A program made the translations under genes and the position numbers. Below are positions 51,448 to 59,318 of a stretch of DNA of 64,000 nucleotides, piece by piece. The stretch's first letter is position 1. Every line of letters starts with the position of its first letter. The notes under the pieces were generated by a model that ran no database searches, was not told the origin of the DNA, and saw nothing but the letters and a program-made list of their open reading frames with translations. Source of the DNA: AP-16 sp046727735 (lineage in GTDB: Bacteria; Pseudomonadota; Alphaproteobacteria; Rhizobiales; Xanthobacteraceae). The DNA lies in NCBI GenBank assembly GCA_046727735.1, contig JBKPDF010000032.1:1-64000 (forward strand), in the 5' to 3' direction.

Positions 51448-51747
51448 TTAGCTCCCGCCGTCGATCATCATGCCGACGAGCGCGATCTTGTTGAGAAGTT
51501 TGCAGTCGAGGTCGTAGATCAGGACTTTCCCGGTGTCATGTCCGCATTTTCGGCGCCACGGATGTAGCGGCGCTCGACCTTGCCCTGGGGTGCCTGCGAT
51601 CGTCGCCGGGGCTGCACGACCAGGAGCCTGGCCGCGGTTCGTCATGTGCGGCCGCAACCTCATCAAAGCTGGTCCCGCTCGCACCACGATGCCCAAGGGG
51701 GCCAGGAGCGATGCCGCGGCGGCGGCGATCAGAATAACGTGAAGCAC
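51448..51747 (-). CDS. Possible small secreted protein (low confidence)
   Basis: 99 codons from a GTG at 51747 with AGGGGGAC upstream. Hydrophobic N-terminus (VLHVILIAAAAASLLAPLG), a basic low-complexity middle and the tail TGKVLIYDLDCKLLNKIALV. No family recognised. Forward frames over the same bases are also open, so coding is not certain. Confidence 0.4.
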   Translation of the reverse strand: MLHVILIAAAAASLLAPLGIVVRAGPALMRLRPHMTNRGQAPGRAAPATIAGTPGQGRAPLHPWRRKCGHDTGKVLIYDLDCKLLNKIALVGMMIDGGS

Positions 51748-52050
51748 GCCGTCCCCCTGTGCCCTCGCGCGGAGCCTAGCGAAGCGCATCCGGAGCCTTA
51801 ACATGTTGCATGCTGCCCGAATCCGGCGGCCGCCATTCATGCGAGGTTCAGCTTTTGAGGCGCAATGCGACGCGACCAAATTCGAATATTGTCAAGCCGG
51901 AACTTGCGGGGCATAGCTCGCTGCAGGATTTCGGGGATGATTCGGGTTTCGATTCGCATGCGTGAGGCGTTGGGCTACATCTACTCGGGCTACAATTTTG
52001 CCAGATTTGGTCCATAGCAGGCCGTGCAATCCGGAACGGGGACTTCTTCA
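51748..52050. other. Intergenic region without recognised gene
   Basis: About 300 bases upstream of the response regulator. Only antisense and short open frames are seen; no EcfG-type site, hairpin terminator or RNA gene was found. The part near 51960-52020 is more AT-rich than its surroundings and may hold the response-regulator promoter. Confidence 0.4.
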
Positions 52051-52518
52051 ATGAAGCCGCTCAGAATGGAGATGCCTCGGAATGCTGAATCCGCGTGCGC
52101 CGGCGGCGCAGTCGCCGACGTGTGCCCCGCGCGACGTATTCTGATCGTCGAGGACAATTACTTCGTCGCTCATCAATGCGAGAGCGCGCTCGTCGAAGCC
52201 GGCTACGACGTCGTCGATGCCGTCGAGACGGCGGAGGAAGCCGTGGAAGTGGCGATGAACCGCCGGCCGGATCTGGTGTTGATGGATATCTACCTTCCCG
52301 GCCAGCGCGACGGCATCGATGCCGCAATCGAGATCTTCCGGCGTTGCGGGATCCGCAGCGTCTTTGCGACGGCACTCGCCGATCCGGTCCTGCAGGAACG
52401 CGCGCAATCGGCACAGCCTTTGGGGTGGCTCGCGAAGCCGTTCAATGACCGCAAGCTCCTCGCGACCGTACACTCGGCGCTCCAGGAGATCGGTGCTCTG
52501 CCGCAGGCGCAACCCTGA
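52051..52518 (+). CDS. Single-domain response regulator
   Basis: 155 residues, a receiver domain with a 25-residue polar N-terminal extension. Acidic pair E34/D35 (RRILIVEDNYFVAH), phosphoacceptor D79 (LVLMDIYLPGQ), T107 in VFATALADP, and K129 in GWLAKPFNDRKL, so all receiver residues are present. No output domain and no histidine kinase nearby. The FATA stretch resembles the FATGUY class of alphaproteobacterial single-domain regulators, some of which feed the PhyR/EcfG stress pathway; that link is inference. GGGGAC precedes the ATG; GTG 52024 is an alternative. Confidence 0.88.
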   Translation: MKPLRMEMPRNAESACAGGAVADVCPARRILIVEDNYFVAHQCESALVEAGYDVVDAVETAEEAVEVAMNRRPDLVLMDIYLPGQRDGIDAAIEIFRRCGIRSVFATALADPVLQERAQSAQPLGWLAKPFNDRKLLATVHSALQEIGALPQAQP

Positions 52519-52638
52519 TCTTCATGCGGCGCCGTCGGGGCGAACCCCTCGACTCCTCCGAGCTTTGAATCGGCACCGTGGCCGCATCGCGAGCCGCGAG
52601 TAGGCGATGTATGATGCTTCGATCCGCCGGAGAACCAG

Positions 52639-52974
52639 ATGCCAAAGCTCGGGACTGTGGCGCTGACCGGAGTGTCGGGGAAGCGGTACGAGTTCAGCGT
52701 GTATCTGCGCGAGGACGCCTTCAAGCCGCTCGGAGCCGTGTATTTTCTCGCCAAGCGCATTCCTTTTGCCGAGCGGGAGGCGGAATACACCTGGATCCAT
52801 GTCGGTGAGAGCGGCGACATCTCGCAGCGCCCTCTTGCCGCGAGCCAGAAGCCCTGCATCGATGCCCATGAGGCGAACGCGCTGTGCCTGTATCTCGAGG
52901 AGGATTCGCAAGCGCGGGTTGCGGTCGTAGACGATCTCGTTCGCGCCTACGAACCGCCATGCAATCGCGGCTGA
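52639..52974 (+). CDS. GIY-YIG-like small protein
   Basis: 111 residues. The layout GAVYFLAKRIPFAEREAEYT, then WIHVGESGDISQRPL, an E-H-N rich stretch CIDAHEANALCLYLEED and the end VVDDLVRAYEPPCNRG follows the GIY-YIG nuclease-like fold (GVY, YIG-like VGES, conserved arginine, final PPCN). The classical catalytic glutamate is replaced by aspartate-rich sequence, so activity is uncertain. GGAGAACC just precedes the ATG; TATGAT at 52609-52614 is a plausible -10 element. Confidence 0.65.
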   Translation: MPKLGTVALTGVSGKRYEFSVYLREDAFKPLGAVYFLAKRIPFAEREAEYTWIHVGESGDISQRPLAASQKPCIDAHEANALCLYLEEDSQARVAVVDDLVRAYEPPCNRG

Positions 52975-53229
52975 ACCGTATCGACGCGCTGTCCCGATCG
53001 GGAACCAAGGACGGGTCGACCGTTGGCTTGTGCGGTTTTTGGCAGGACCGTACCCCTCCTTGGGGTTTCCTCCCTCGACTTGCGCCGCACTTGGGCCGCC
53101 GGTGATCCCGGGCGCCCTTTTTCTCCATCCCGGGCAGCCTATTTTTTGAGCACCAGCATCTGCGGCGCGCCGGTTCCGGAACCAAGCGGGCGGTGCGAGA
53201 TTTGCGACATGAACGCGGAGGCGAACCCC

Positions 53230-53793
53230 ATGGCTGGTGAATTGCAGGACAAGAAGGTCGCGGTGCTGGCGACCGACGGCGTCGAGCAGGTCGAGCTGAC
53301 CGAACCGGTGAAGGCGCTCAAAGCAGCAGGCGCGCAGGTCGAGGTCGTTTCCGACAAGCAGCGCGAAATCCAGGGCTTCAAACATCACGACAAGGCCGAC
53401 AAGATCCCGGTCGACAAGGACCTCGATCGGGCAAGTGCCGATTCCTACGACGCGCTGGTGCTGCCGGGCGGAGTCATCAATCCGGACGCGCTTCGGCTGG
53501 TGCCGAAGGCCATCGACTTCGTACGGCGTTTCGTCGAGGCCAAGAAGCCGATCGCGGCGATTTGTCATGGACCGTGGACGCTGATCGATGCCGGCGGCGT
53601 CGAAGGCAAGCGCGTGACCTCCTGGCCGTCACTCAAGACCGACCTCGCCAATGCGGGCGCCCAATGGGTGGACGAACGGGTCGTGACCGACATGGGCCTC
53701 GTCACGTCGCGCAAGCCGGACGATCTTCCAGCGTTCAATCGCAAGATGATCGAGGAATTCCGCGAGGGGCGGCACGCCCGGAGCGCGGCCTGA
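53230..53793 (+). CDS. DJ-1/PfpI family (type 1 glutamine amidotransferase-like) protein
   Basis: 187 residues. Core motifs: KKVAVLATDGVEQVELTEPV, SYDALVLPGGVINPDAL with the conserved glutamate/aspartate positions, and nucleophile elbow IAAICHGPWTLIDAGG (Cys-His). This subgroup includes general stress protein YhbO/PfpI, proposed to repair glycated proteins or act as protease. The ATG at 53230 is preferred because CGGAGG lies 9-14 bases upstream; ATG 53209 is in frame. A GGAAC-CGTT pair with 15-base spacing lies at 53001-53024 and is not counted as a promoter. Confidence 0.9.
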   Translation: MAGELQDKKVAVLATDGVEQVELTEPVKALKAAGAQVEVVSDKQREIQGFKHHDKADKIPVDKDLDRASADSYDALVLPGGVINPDALRLVPKAIDFVRRFVEAKKPIAAICHGPWTLIDAGGVEGKRVTSWPSLKTDLANAGAQWVDERVVTDMGLVTSRKPDDLPAFNRKMIEEFREGRHARSAA

Positions 53794-53818
53794 GCGCCGG
53801 CGCGCGAGAGGACGGCCG

Positions 53819-54073
53819 ATGTCGTTGCGAAAGAATCCCAAGCTCGATCCGCCCCCGGCGTCGAACCTGGAGAAGTCTCCCGGGGAACGGGTTTCGGGCC
53901 AGGAGCCGATGACGGGCGCGCAAGCCTCCTATTTGAAAACGCTATCAGAGGAGGCTCGCGAGCTGCAGGCCTATGATGAGACGCTCAGCAAGGCCGAGGC
54001 TTCGAAGCGGATCGATGCGCTCAAAGCCAAGCTCGCGAAGGAGAAGAACGCCGGCGTCGAGCGCCCAGGCTGA
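53819..54073 (+). CDS. DUF3072 small protein
   Basis: 84 residues, highly charged and soluble. The family core QEPMTGAQASYLKTLSEEAR, then DETLSKAEASKRIDALKAKL, is the DUF3072 signature; the first 30 residues are disordered-looking. The function is unknown. It starts 25 bases after the PfpI-like gene with GAGAGGA upstream, so the two are probably one transcript. Confidence 0.88.
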   Translation: MSLRKNPKLDPPPASNLEKSPGERVSGQEPMTGAQASYLKTLSEEARELQAYDETLSKAEASKRIDALKAKLAKEKNAGVERPG

Positions 54074-54116
54074 AAGCCGGTCGTCTCACCGCTGAAGTAG
54101 GTTCTCCGCGCGCAGT

Positions 54117-54165
54117 CATTCCGGGGCGCCGTGAAGCGGCGAACCCCGAACCCATGAACGCGGAA
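54117..54165. repeat. Intergenic repeat copy 1 (TTCCGGGGC...GCGAACCCCGAA)
   Basis: TTCCGGGGCGCC, a variable short centre, then GCGAACCCCGAACCCATGAACGCGG. The same arrangement recurs at 61703-61752 with TTCCGGGGCGCG and GCGAACCCCGAATCCATGACCACG. The ends are partly inverted (TTCcGGGG/CCCCGAA). Reads as a dispersed palindromic repeat of the type common between genes in Bradyrhizobium relatives. Confidence 0.6.
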
Positions 54166-54309
54166 CAAGCTACGGTGCGACCGGTGGTCACGGATCGCGG
54201 GTTCCTCGCTGCGCTCGGCCTCGGGACGACGCAAGAAGGGTACGTACCCGAAACGGAACGCGTTCGGCCCGGCGTTCTCGTGCTCGAAAGAGCAGTATTG
54301 CGTTTCGGC

Positions 54310-54528
54310 TCAGCGGCTCGGCGCGTAGGGAGCGGCGCTTTGGCTGTGGTGCCGCTTCTTCACGTGCCCGGGCGCGTAATACGACGCACCGGGCGAACTA
54401 GCCGCGTACCCATGGTGATGTTTGGCTTCGTGGCCGGGCGTGCGCTTCACGGTCGAGCTCTCGGCGAATGCGGCCGTCGACGACGCAATCAGCGCCGCCG
54501 CGGCCAGGAACGGCAGAATCCTGGTCAT
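54310..54528 (-). CDS. Small secreted His/Ser-rich protein, EcfG-type promoter
   Basis: 72 residues. Signal peptide 1-22 (MTRILPFLAAAALIASSTAA). The mature chain is short, basic and rich in His, Ser and Tyr (EAKHHHGYAASSPG, YYAPGHVKKRHHSQSAA). GGAGG lies 6-10 bases before the ATG at 54528. An exact EcfG-type promoter ends 24 bases upstream. Possibly a disordered periplasmic metal- or surface-binding peptide; the function is unknown. Confidence 0.75.
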   Translation of the reverse strand: MTRILPFLAAAALIASSTAAFAESSTVKRTPGHEAKHHHGYAASSPGASYYAPGHVKKRHHSQSAAPYAPSR

Positions 54529-54552
54529 CTGGGCCTCCAGAGTCCGCACGAC

Positions 54553-54578
54553 AACGTTTTGCAAGACGTCTGCGTTCC
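54553..54578 (-). promoter_or_regulatory. EcfG-type promoter of 54310-54528 gene
   Basis: Minus strand GGAAC (54578-54574), 17 bases, CGTT (54556-54553), an exact match 24 bases before the ATG at 54528. Confidence 0.8.
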
Positions 54579-54596
54579 CCCAATGGCATTGACCGA

Positions 54597-55106
54597 TCAG
54601 ACCTGCTTGCGCGCCTTGCCCCCGTGCGATCCGAGAATTTGCGTGTCGATCGAGATCGAAAGCGGAATGTCGCGGCCGACGCAGACCGGATGCAGCACGT
54701 GGGACTGGTAGCGCCAAACCCCGTCTTCATCCAGCACGCAATCGGCGCTGAGATCCGCGATCAGCATCGGCGGCCGCTCTCCCTGGACCGGCGGGCGGCC
54801 TTCGGCGTGATACAGGCTGATCGTGCCCAACAGCCGCGCGTGACGCGCATCCTGCACGATCGCCTGGAAATTGTTGATGAGGTGCCGGGTCGTCATGTGG
54901 CCGCGCTGCCGCCGCCACTCGTAGAACGCGCGGATCTTGTCTCGGCTGCGGAACTCATTGTCTCCCACGGCAAACAAGCCGTCGCTCACGTAAAATTCGT
55001 GAGCCCGGTTTCCGGCATTGAAATCGACATCGTACCAGTAGTTGGTCTCGAGACGATGCAGCGCGTACCACAGGGCCGCTTCGTCACGATCGTCGAGGCC
55101 TGTCAT
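54597..55106 (-). CDS. SnoaL-like / nuclear transport factor 2 family protein
   Basis: 169 residues. Cone-shaped SnoaL-type fold: DRDEAALWYALHRLETNYWY at the N-terminus, HEFYVSDGLFAVGDNEFRSR, KIRAFYEWRRQRGHMTTRHL, then late strands DEDGVWRYQSHVLHPVCVGR. Similar proteins are small dehydratases, isomerases or ring-hydroxylating-dioxygenase-like beta subunits. The substrate is unknown. Start MTGLDDRDEAAL at 55106 (the frame extends to 55199). Confidence 0.75.
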   Translation of the reverse strand: MTGLDDRDEAALWYALHRLETNYWYDVDFNAGNRAHEFYVSDGLFAVGDNEFRSRDKIRAFYEWRRQRGHMTTRHLINNFQAIVQDARHARLLGTISLYHAEGRPPVQGERPPMLIADLSADCVLDEDGVWRYQSHVLHPVCVGRDIPLSISIDTQILGSHGGKARKQV

Positions 55107-55240
55107 GGCGCCATCGCATCGGCTGCACGGACGATGCGCCTCCGGGGATGCCGGAATCGTCAACCAGTCACGATCGAGCGCGGTTCCCGTTCCGACCAAC
55201 CGGCCAGGGAACCGCTATCGCTTACGGTCGCTGCAACGCT

Positions 55241-55549
55241 TCAACGGCGCTTGCGCCGGCGCGCTTGCGTCGCCCGAGGACGCGCCGGCGCGCGTTTTGC
55301 GGCGGGCTTCACCCGCCGCTTTACGGTTCGCGCCGGTGCGCGCTTGACCTGCGAGGCCGGCCGGACGAGTTGGCTTTCGCCCACCACGCGGTCATGGGGC
55401 TCGCGAGCGCTCTTGATCTGATAGAAGAACTCGCCGTTGTTGTCCGGCAGCTGGCGCACGATCTGATATTCGGTGGTTGGGGCGGATCGCTGGTGAAAAG
55501 CGGGAACGAAGTCGACTTTCTCGCCAACGCCGAATTTATGTCTACTCAT
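55241..55549 (-). CDS. Hypothetical protein with strongly basic tail
   Basis: 102 residues. N-terminal 60 residues form a compact SH3-like layout (GEKVDFVPAFHQRSAPTTEY, QIVRQLPDNNGEFFYQIKSA, RVVGESQLVRPA). The last 40 residues are Ala/Pro/Lys/Arg repeats (KRAPARTVKRRVKPAAKRAP) resembling histone-H1-like tails. The N-terminal domain resembles a small family seen in Bradyrhizobium relatives (from memory). Nucleic-acid binding by the tail is a reasonable inference only. Confidence 0.7.
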   Translation of the reverse strand: MSRHKFGVGEKVDFVPAFHQRSAPTTEYQIVRQLPDNNGEFFYQIKSAREPHDRVVGESQLVRPASQVKRAPARTVKRRVKPAAKRAPARPRATQARRRKRR

Positions 55550-55832
55550 ACCGGTCGGGAACGGATAGAGATCGATGCCGCACCTTATCGGGTTCCCTGC
55601 AAATTGCCAAGCTTCTTCAAGGCCTTGGACCGATTGCCGCGGGGATGGTTAAGGCCCGGGCGCCGCCGCTCGGGGCCGCGCGCATGTATTTGGTGTCCAA
55701 CAATTATTTGGACGAACCGGGTGCCGCGCGGATAGTTGTGCAACGCAGCAAAATCCGGAGTAAGTCCGGTTCGAACCCAAATCCCAGCCATTGACGGCCA
55801 CCCCGGGCGGGACCGCGGCGGGACGAAACCAC

Positions 55833-56231
55833 TCATTTGGGTGATTTTTTTGCGAGGCGCCGGTTCAACCGGGCCACGTCCACGACCGTTCGGCGGTGGA
55901 TTCCGCGGCCGATTTCCTCGGTGTCGTCGCGCGCTCTCACCGCGAATTCGATGTGCCGGCCATCAACCTTGGTCACCTCGGCCTCGGCCACGACCATGTG
56001 GCCCAGAGGGGTTGCCGCGAGGTGCCCCACCTCGACGCTGGTTCCGACTGCGCTTTCGCCCGGCTCGAGAAACGGCCGGATGGCGTCGAGCGCGGCGTTT
56101 TCCATGGCGAGGATCATCATCGGCGTGGCGAACACATTGGGCAGCGTCGGGTCCTTGAACCGGCTGGCGAGATGCTCGGGCTGCACTTTGAGCGTAAAGC
56201 TGCCGCGGGTGCCTACCGGAATCGGGCGCAT
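55833..56231 (-). CDS. FlK-like hot-dog thioesterase
   Basis: 132 residues. Hot-dog fold of the fluoroacetyl-CoA thioesterase-like family: GTRGSFTLKVQPEHLASRFK, TPMMILAMENAALDAIRPFL, VGTSVEVGHLAATPLGHMVV, then FAVRARDDTEEIGRGIHRRT. T/E/H positions typical of FlK (E in MEN, H in VGHLAATP) are present. It hydrolyses an acyl-CoA of unknown identity. Last gene of the leftward transporter operon, 58 bases after the monooxygenase-fold gene. Confidence 0.85.
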   Translation of the reverse strand: MRPIPVGTRGSFTLKVQPEHLASRFKDPTLPNVFATPMMILAMENAALDAIRPFLEPGESAVGTSVEVGHLAATPLGHMVVAEAEVTKVDGRHIEFAVRARDDTEEIGRGIHRRTVVDVARLNRRLAKKSPK

Positions 56232-56289
56232 GGATCGCTCGCGGCGTGGAATTCATCAATGGATGATGCGCGGGTTTCGATCCTCGGCC

Positions 56290-56589
56290 TCAGAATCCCA
56301 TGACGGTCAACCGGGTGTGCTCGACTTCGGGCGCGGCCGCAAAGCAATGGCCGACGAGCTTGCGCCATGCCTGGAAGTCCTCGGAGCCGCGGAAATCGAC
56401 CGTGTGGTTCTCGACCGTGTCCCACTTGACGAACAGCCGATAGCGCTCCGGCTTCTCCACGGAACGCTGCAGCTCCAGGCCGGTGCAGCCGCGGGCGCGC
56501 CGGAAAATGGGTACGGCCTGCTTCACGCCCGCCTCGAACGCGGCCTCCATGCCGGGCTTGATCTCGATCTGCGCGATTTCCAGCACCAT
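56290..56589 (-). CDS. Antibiotic biosynthesis monooxygenase (ABM) fold protein
   Basis: 99 residues, dimeric ferredoxin-like fold: IAQIEIKPGMEAAFEAGVKQ, FRRARGCTGLELQRSVEKPE, RYRLFVKWDTVENHTVDFRG, then FQAWRKLVGHCFA. ABM-fold proteins include quinol monooxygenases and heme-degrading enzymes; the substrate cannot be read here. It lies 24 bases downstream of livM in the same direction. Confidence 0.85.
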   Translation of the reverse strand: MVLEIAQIEIKPGMEAAFEAGVKQAVPIFRRARGCTGLELQRSVEKPERYRLFVKWDTVENHTVDFRGSEDFQAWRKLVGHCFAAAPEVEHTRLTVMGF

Positions 56590-56613
56590 GATTTCGCTCC
56601 CTTGTCGATTGCG

Positions 56614-57597
56614 TCACAATACCGGCCGGCGGGACAATAGCGGCACGCGCCACCGCGCGGCGATCACGCCGACGATTCCGCGCGGCATGTAGATGATGAA
56701 GATCACCAGCAGAATCCCGTAGATCGTGTTCGCGGCCCCGATCCAGGTGGTGCCGAACCAAACCCGCAGCGCTTCCCCGAGCACGATCGTGAGCACCGCG
56801 CCCACCGTCGGGCCGAGCAGGGAATACATCCCGCCGGCTATCGCGGCGAACACGATCTGCAGCGACACCCCGACGCCCGCAAGGGTGTCCGGGTTGAGAT
56901 ACATCACGAATTGCCCGTAGAGCGCGCCGCCGAGCGCCGTCATCGCCGCGCTCAGGACCGTGACGGTGAGCTTCTGCCGCGTGACGTGAATGCCGATCGC
57001 AGCGGCCGCGCCCTCGTCCTCCGAGATCGCCTCGAGCGCGGCGCTCGCCATGCTGTTCTCGACGCGACGCCAGACCCACAGGCCGAACAGCCACAGCGCC
57101 AGGGCCAGAAAATAGAAATAGCGTTTGTCGGCGAACTGGACGGCGAACCACGAAGGCGTCGCCACGCCGTGCGGCGTCATGCCGAGCGAGCCGCCGGTGA
57201 TGTCGCGCGCGGCGACGATCGTGAGCCGCGCCACTTCCGCGAGCGCCAGCGTCACCAGCGCGAAATAGTGTCCGACCACTTTCAGCCGGAAGCACGGATA
57301 TCCGATCACGACCGCGAGCAGGACGGCGATCGCGACCCCGATCGGCATGCCCACCCAGGGCGTGAGCCCGGCGAAATTCCACAATAGACCCGTCGTGTAG
57401 GCGCCGGCACCCAGAAACGCGCCGTGACCGAGCGATGTCAGGCCGAATTTCCCCATCATCGACCAGGCGGTGTAGATGAAGCCCCAGATCAGGATCAGGA
57501 TCACGATGTGCAGAAAGTAAGAGGACGGGGAAAGCCACGGCAGCGCCACGAGGATGGCGAGGCCGGCGGCGGCGAGCAGGGGCGCGCGGGTCTTCAT
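56614..57597 (-). CDS. livM: Branched-chain-type amino-acid ABC transporter permease LivM
   Basis: 327 residues, about nine membrane helices. LivM signature: GKFGLTSLGHGAFLGAGAYT near residue 50, CFRLKVVGHYFALVTLALAE, ISEDEGAAAAIGIHVTRQKL (EAA-like loop) and FAAIAGGMYSLLGPTVGAVL. It forms the inner-membrane channel with LivH. Start 57597 overlaps the livH stop (ATGA). Confidence 0.93.
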   Translation of the reverse strand: MKTRAPLLAAAGLAILVALPWLSPSSYFLHIVILILIWGFIYTAWSMMGKFGLTSLGHGAFLGAGAYTTGLLWNFAGLTPWVGMPIGVAIAVLLAVVIGYPCFRLKVVGHYFALVTLALAEVARLTIVAARDITGGSLGMTPHGVATPSWFAVQFADKRYFYFLALALWLFGLWVWRRVENSMASAALEAISEDEGAAAAIGIHVTRQKLTVTVLSAAMTALGGALYGQFVMYLNPDTLAGVGVSLQIVFAAIAGGMYSLLGPTVGAVLTIVLGEALRVWFGTTWIGAANTIYGILLVIFIIYMPRGIVGVIAARWRVPLLSRRPVL

Positions 57598-58451
57598 GCT
57601 CGGCCGAAGATTCCCTGCGGTCGCAGGAAGATCAGCGCGATGAACGCCACGAACGCCAGCACTTCGCCGATCTCCTGGGAAAAATAGAAGCCGCCGATCG
57701 AGATGATCTCGCTCATGATGAACGCGGCCGCGAACCCCCCGAGCATGTTGCCGAGCCCGCCCAGCACGCAGATCATGAAGGTAATCGGGCCGAACGACAG
57801 GCCGATGAACGGATGCACGTCGTATTGCAGCACCAAGAGGCAGGCGGCAAGCCCGGCGAGCGCCCCACCGATCGCAGACGTGATCAGATAGATGCGGCGC
57901 TGGTCGACCCCCATCAGGCCGATGATGTCCCGGTCCTGGCCGATGGCGCGGATCGCGGTCCCGAGAAAGGTCCGGGAGAGGAACAGATAGAGCGCGCCCG
58001 CGCCCAGCACCGCGACCGCGAACGCGATCAGGCGCGCGAAGCTGATGTTCATGTCCGCGAATTCCAGGATCGGCAGCCGCAGGCCGATGTTGCGGAAATC
58101 GGTGCCGAACAGCAGCGTGGCGAAGCTCTGCAGGAAGAACAGCAGGCCGCCGGTCGCGAGCAGCTGATTGATCGCCGGCGAGCCGAGGATCGGCGCGATG
58201 ATGAGCTGGTGCACCAAAATCCCCAGCAGCGCCACCCCGAGGATCGCGACAATGGCCGCGACCGGCAGCGGCCAATGGTAATAGCCGTAGAGCCAATACA
58301 TCACGTACATGCCGCACATGACGAGCTCGGCATAGGCGATCCACACGACGTCGATGACGCCGAAGATCAGATTGAGCCCGAGCGCGAGCAGCGCCAGCAC
58401 CCCGCCGAGCAGCAGGCCGTTGATCAGCGCTTCGACGAGATAGATGTCCAT
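57594..58451 (-). CDS. livH: Branched-chain-type amino-acid ABC transporter permease LivH
   Basis: 285 residues, about eight membrane helices. LivH signature: EALINGLLLGGVLALLALGL, NLIFGVIDVVWIAYAELVMC, AIRAIGQDRDIIGLMGVDQR (EAA loop) and FMICVLGGLGNMLGGFAAAF. It pairs with LivM. 137 bases carrying palindromic repeats separate it from livF. Confidence 0.93.
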   Translation of the reverse strand: MDIYLVEALINGLLLGGVLALLALGLNLIFGVIDVVWIAYAELVMCGMYVMYWLYGYYHWPLPVAAIVAILGVALLGILVHQLIIAPILGSPAINQLLATGGLLFFLQSFATLLFGTDFRNIGLRLPILEFADMNISFARLIAFAVAVLGAGALYLFLSRTFLGTAIRAIGQDRDIIGLMGVDQRRIYLITSAIGGALAGLAACLLVLQYDVHPFIGLSFGPITFMICVLGGLGNMLGGFAAAFIMSEIISIGGFYFSQEIGEVLAFVAFIALIFLRPQGIFGRA

Positions 58452-58479
58452 CGCGTGAGACTAGCCTCCCGCCTGGTCA

Positions 58480-58556
58480 TGCCCGGCCTTGTGCCGGGCA
58501 CCCGCGATCTCGAGCACAGCGCACGAGAGGCGAGAAGGCCGGGACAAGCTCGGCCA
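58480..58556. repeat. Paired palindromic (REP-like) repeat between livF and livH
   Basis: First palindrome TGCCCGGC-cttgt-GCCGGGCA (58480-58500, eight base pairs). A second, looser one around GGCCGGGACAAGCTCGGCC follows (about 58537-58556). This pairing of CCGGC-rich hairpins is characteristic of dispersed repeats in Bradyrhizobium and related genera. It may stabilise or attenuate the livG-livF-livH-livM message. Confidence 0.65.
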
Positions 58557-58588
58557 AAGCCTGAAAGCTATCCGCATGTTCGCTCCAT

Positions 58589-59293
58589 CTACAGTCCCAG
58601 ATAGGCTTGGCGCACGAACGGATTGGCCTTGAGCTCGGCGGCCATGCCGGCGAGCTTGATGCGGCCGACCTCGAGCAGATAGGCGCGGTCGACGAGCTCG
58701 AGCAGCTGCTGCACGTTCTGCTCGACGATGAGCACCGTGAACCCTTCGCTGCGAATTTTCCGCACGAGATCGAACACCTGCTGCACGATGAGCGGCGCAA
58801 GCCCGGCGGAGGGCTCGTCGAGCAGCAGGAGCTTGGGTTTCGACATCAGCGCACGGGCGATGGCGCACATCTGCTGCTCGCCCCCCGACATCGTGCCGGC
58901 GAGCTGGGTTCGTCGCTCGGCGAGCCGCGGAAACAGCTCGTAGACCCAGCCGAGTCGCGCTGTGAACTGTCTGCGCGCCTGCGGCATGTAGGCGCCGATG
59001 CGCAGGTTCTCCTCGACCGTGAGCTTCGGGAACAGCCGGCGGTTCTCCGGCACGTGCGCGATGCCGCGGGCGACGACGCGGTAGGCCGGCACGCGCTCGA
59101 GCGGCCGGCCTTCGAACGCGAGCTTTTGCGCGCGCCCGGGCAAAAGCCCGGAGATGACCCGCATCAGCGTGGTCTTGCCGGCACCGTTCGGACCTATCAC
59201 GCCGACCGCCTCGCCGGCCTCGACTCTCAGGCTGACGCCGAACAACGCCTGGAACGATCCGTATGCAGCCGAGAGGTTTTCGATCTCGAGCAC
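58589..59293 (-). CDS. livF: ABC transporter ATP-binding protein LivF
   Basis: 234 residues. Walker A GPNGAGKTTLMRVISGLLPG, signature TMSGGEQQMCAIARAL, Walker B LLLLDEPSAGLAPLIVQQV, switch histidine region LIVEQNVQQLLEL. LivF subtype by length and by the short AYGSFQALFGVSLRV start. It energises uptake with LivG. Confidence 0.94.
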   Translation of the reverse strand: MLEIENLSAAYGSFQALFGVSLRVEAGEAVGVIGPNGAGKTTLMRVISGLLPGRAQKLAFEGRPLERVPAYRVVARGIAHVPENRRLFPKLTVEENLRIGAYMPQARRQFTARLGWVYELFPRLAERRTQLAGTMSGGEQQMCAIARALMSKPKLLLLDEPSAGLAPLIVQQVFDLVRKIRSEGFTVLIVEQNVQQLLELVDRAYLLEVGRIKLAGMAAELKANPFVRQAYLGL

Positions 59294-59318
59294 GGCTTCG
59301 TGCTAGCCGCTGGCTCGT

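Noticed and set aside
51848..52051. 67-codon open frame antisense to the start of the response regulator
   Set aside because: No ribosome site and no family resemblance; probably a chance frame in a less GC-rich stretch.
53001..53024. GGAAC...CGTT pair upstream of the PfpI-like gene
   Set aside because: The spacing is 15 bases, outside the 16-17 of the consensus, and it lies about 200 bases before the start codon.
55760..55795. GGTTCGAACC followed by a CCA-like end, resembling the 3' part of a tRNA
   Set aside because: The T-arm stem has mismatches, and no acceptor, D-arm or anticodon arm can be folded upstream. Only a palindrome remains.
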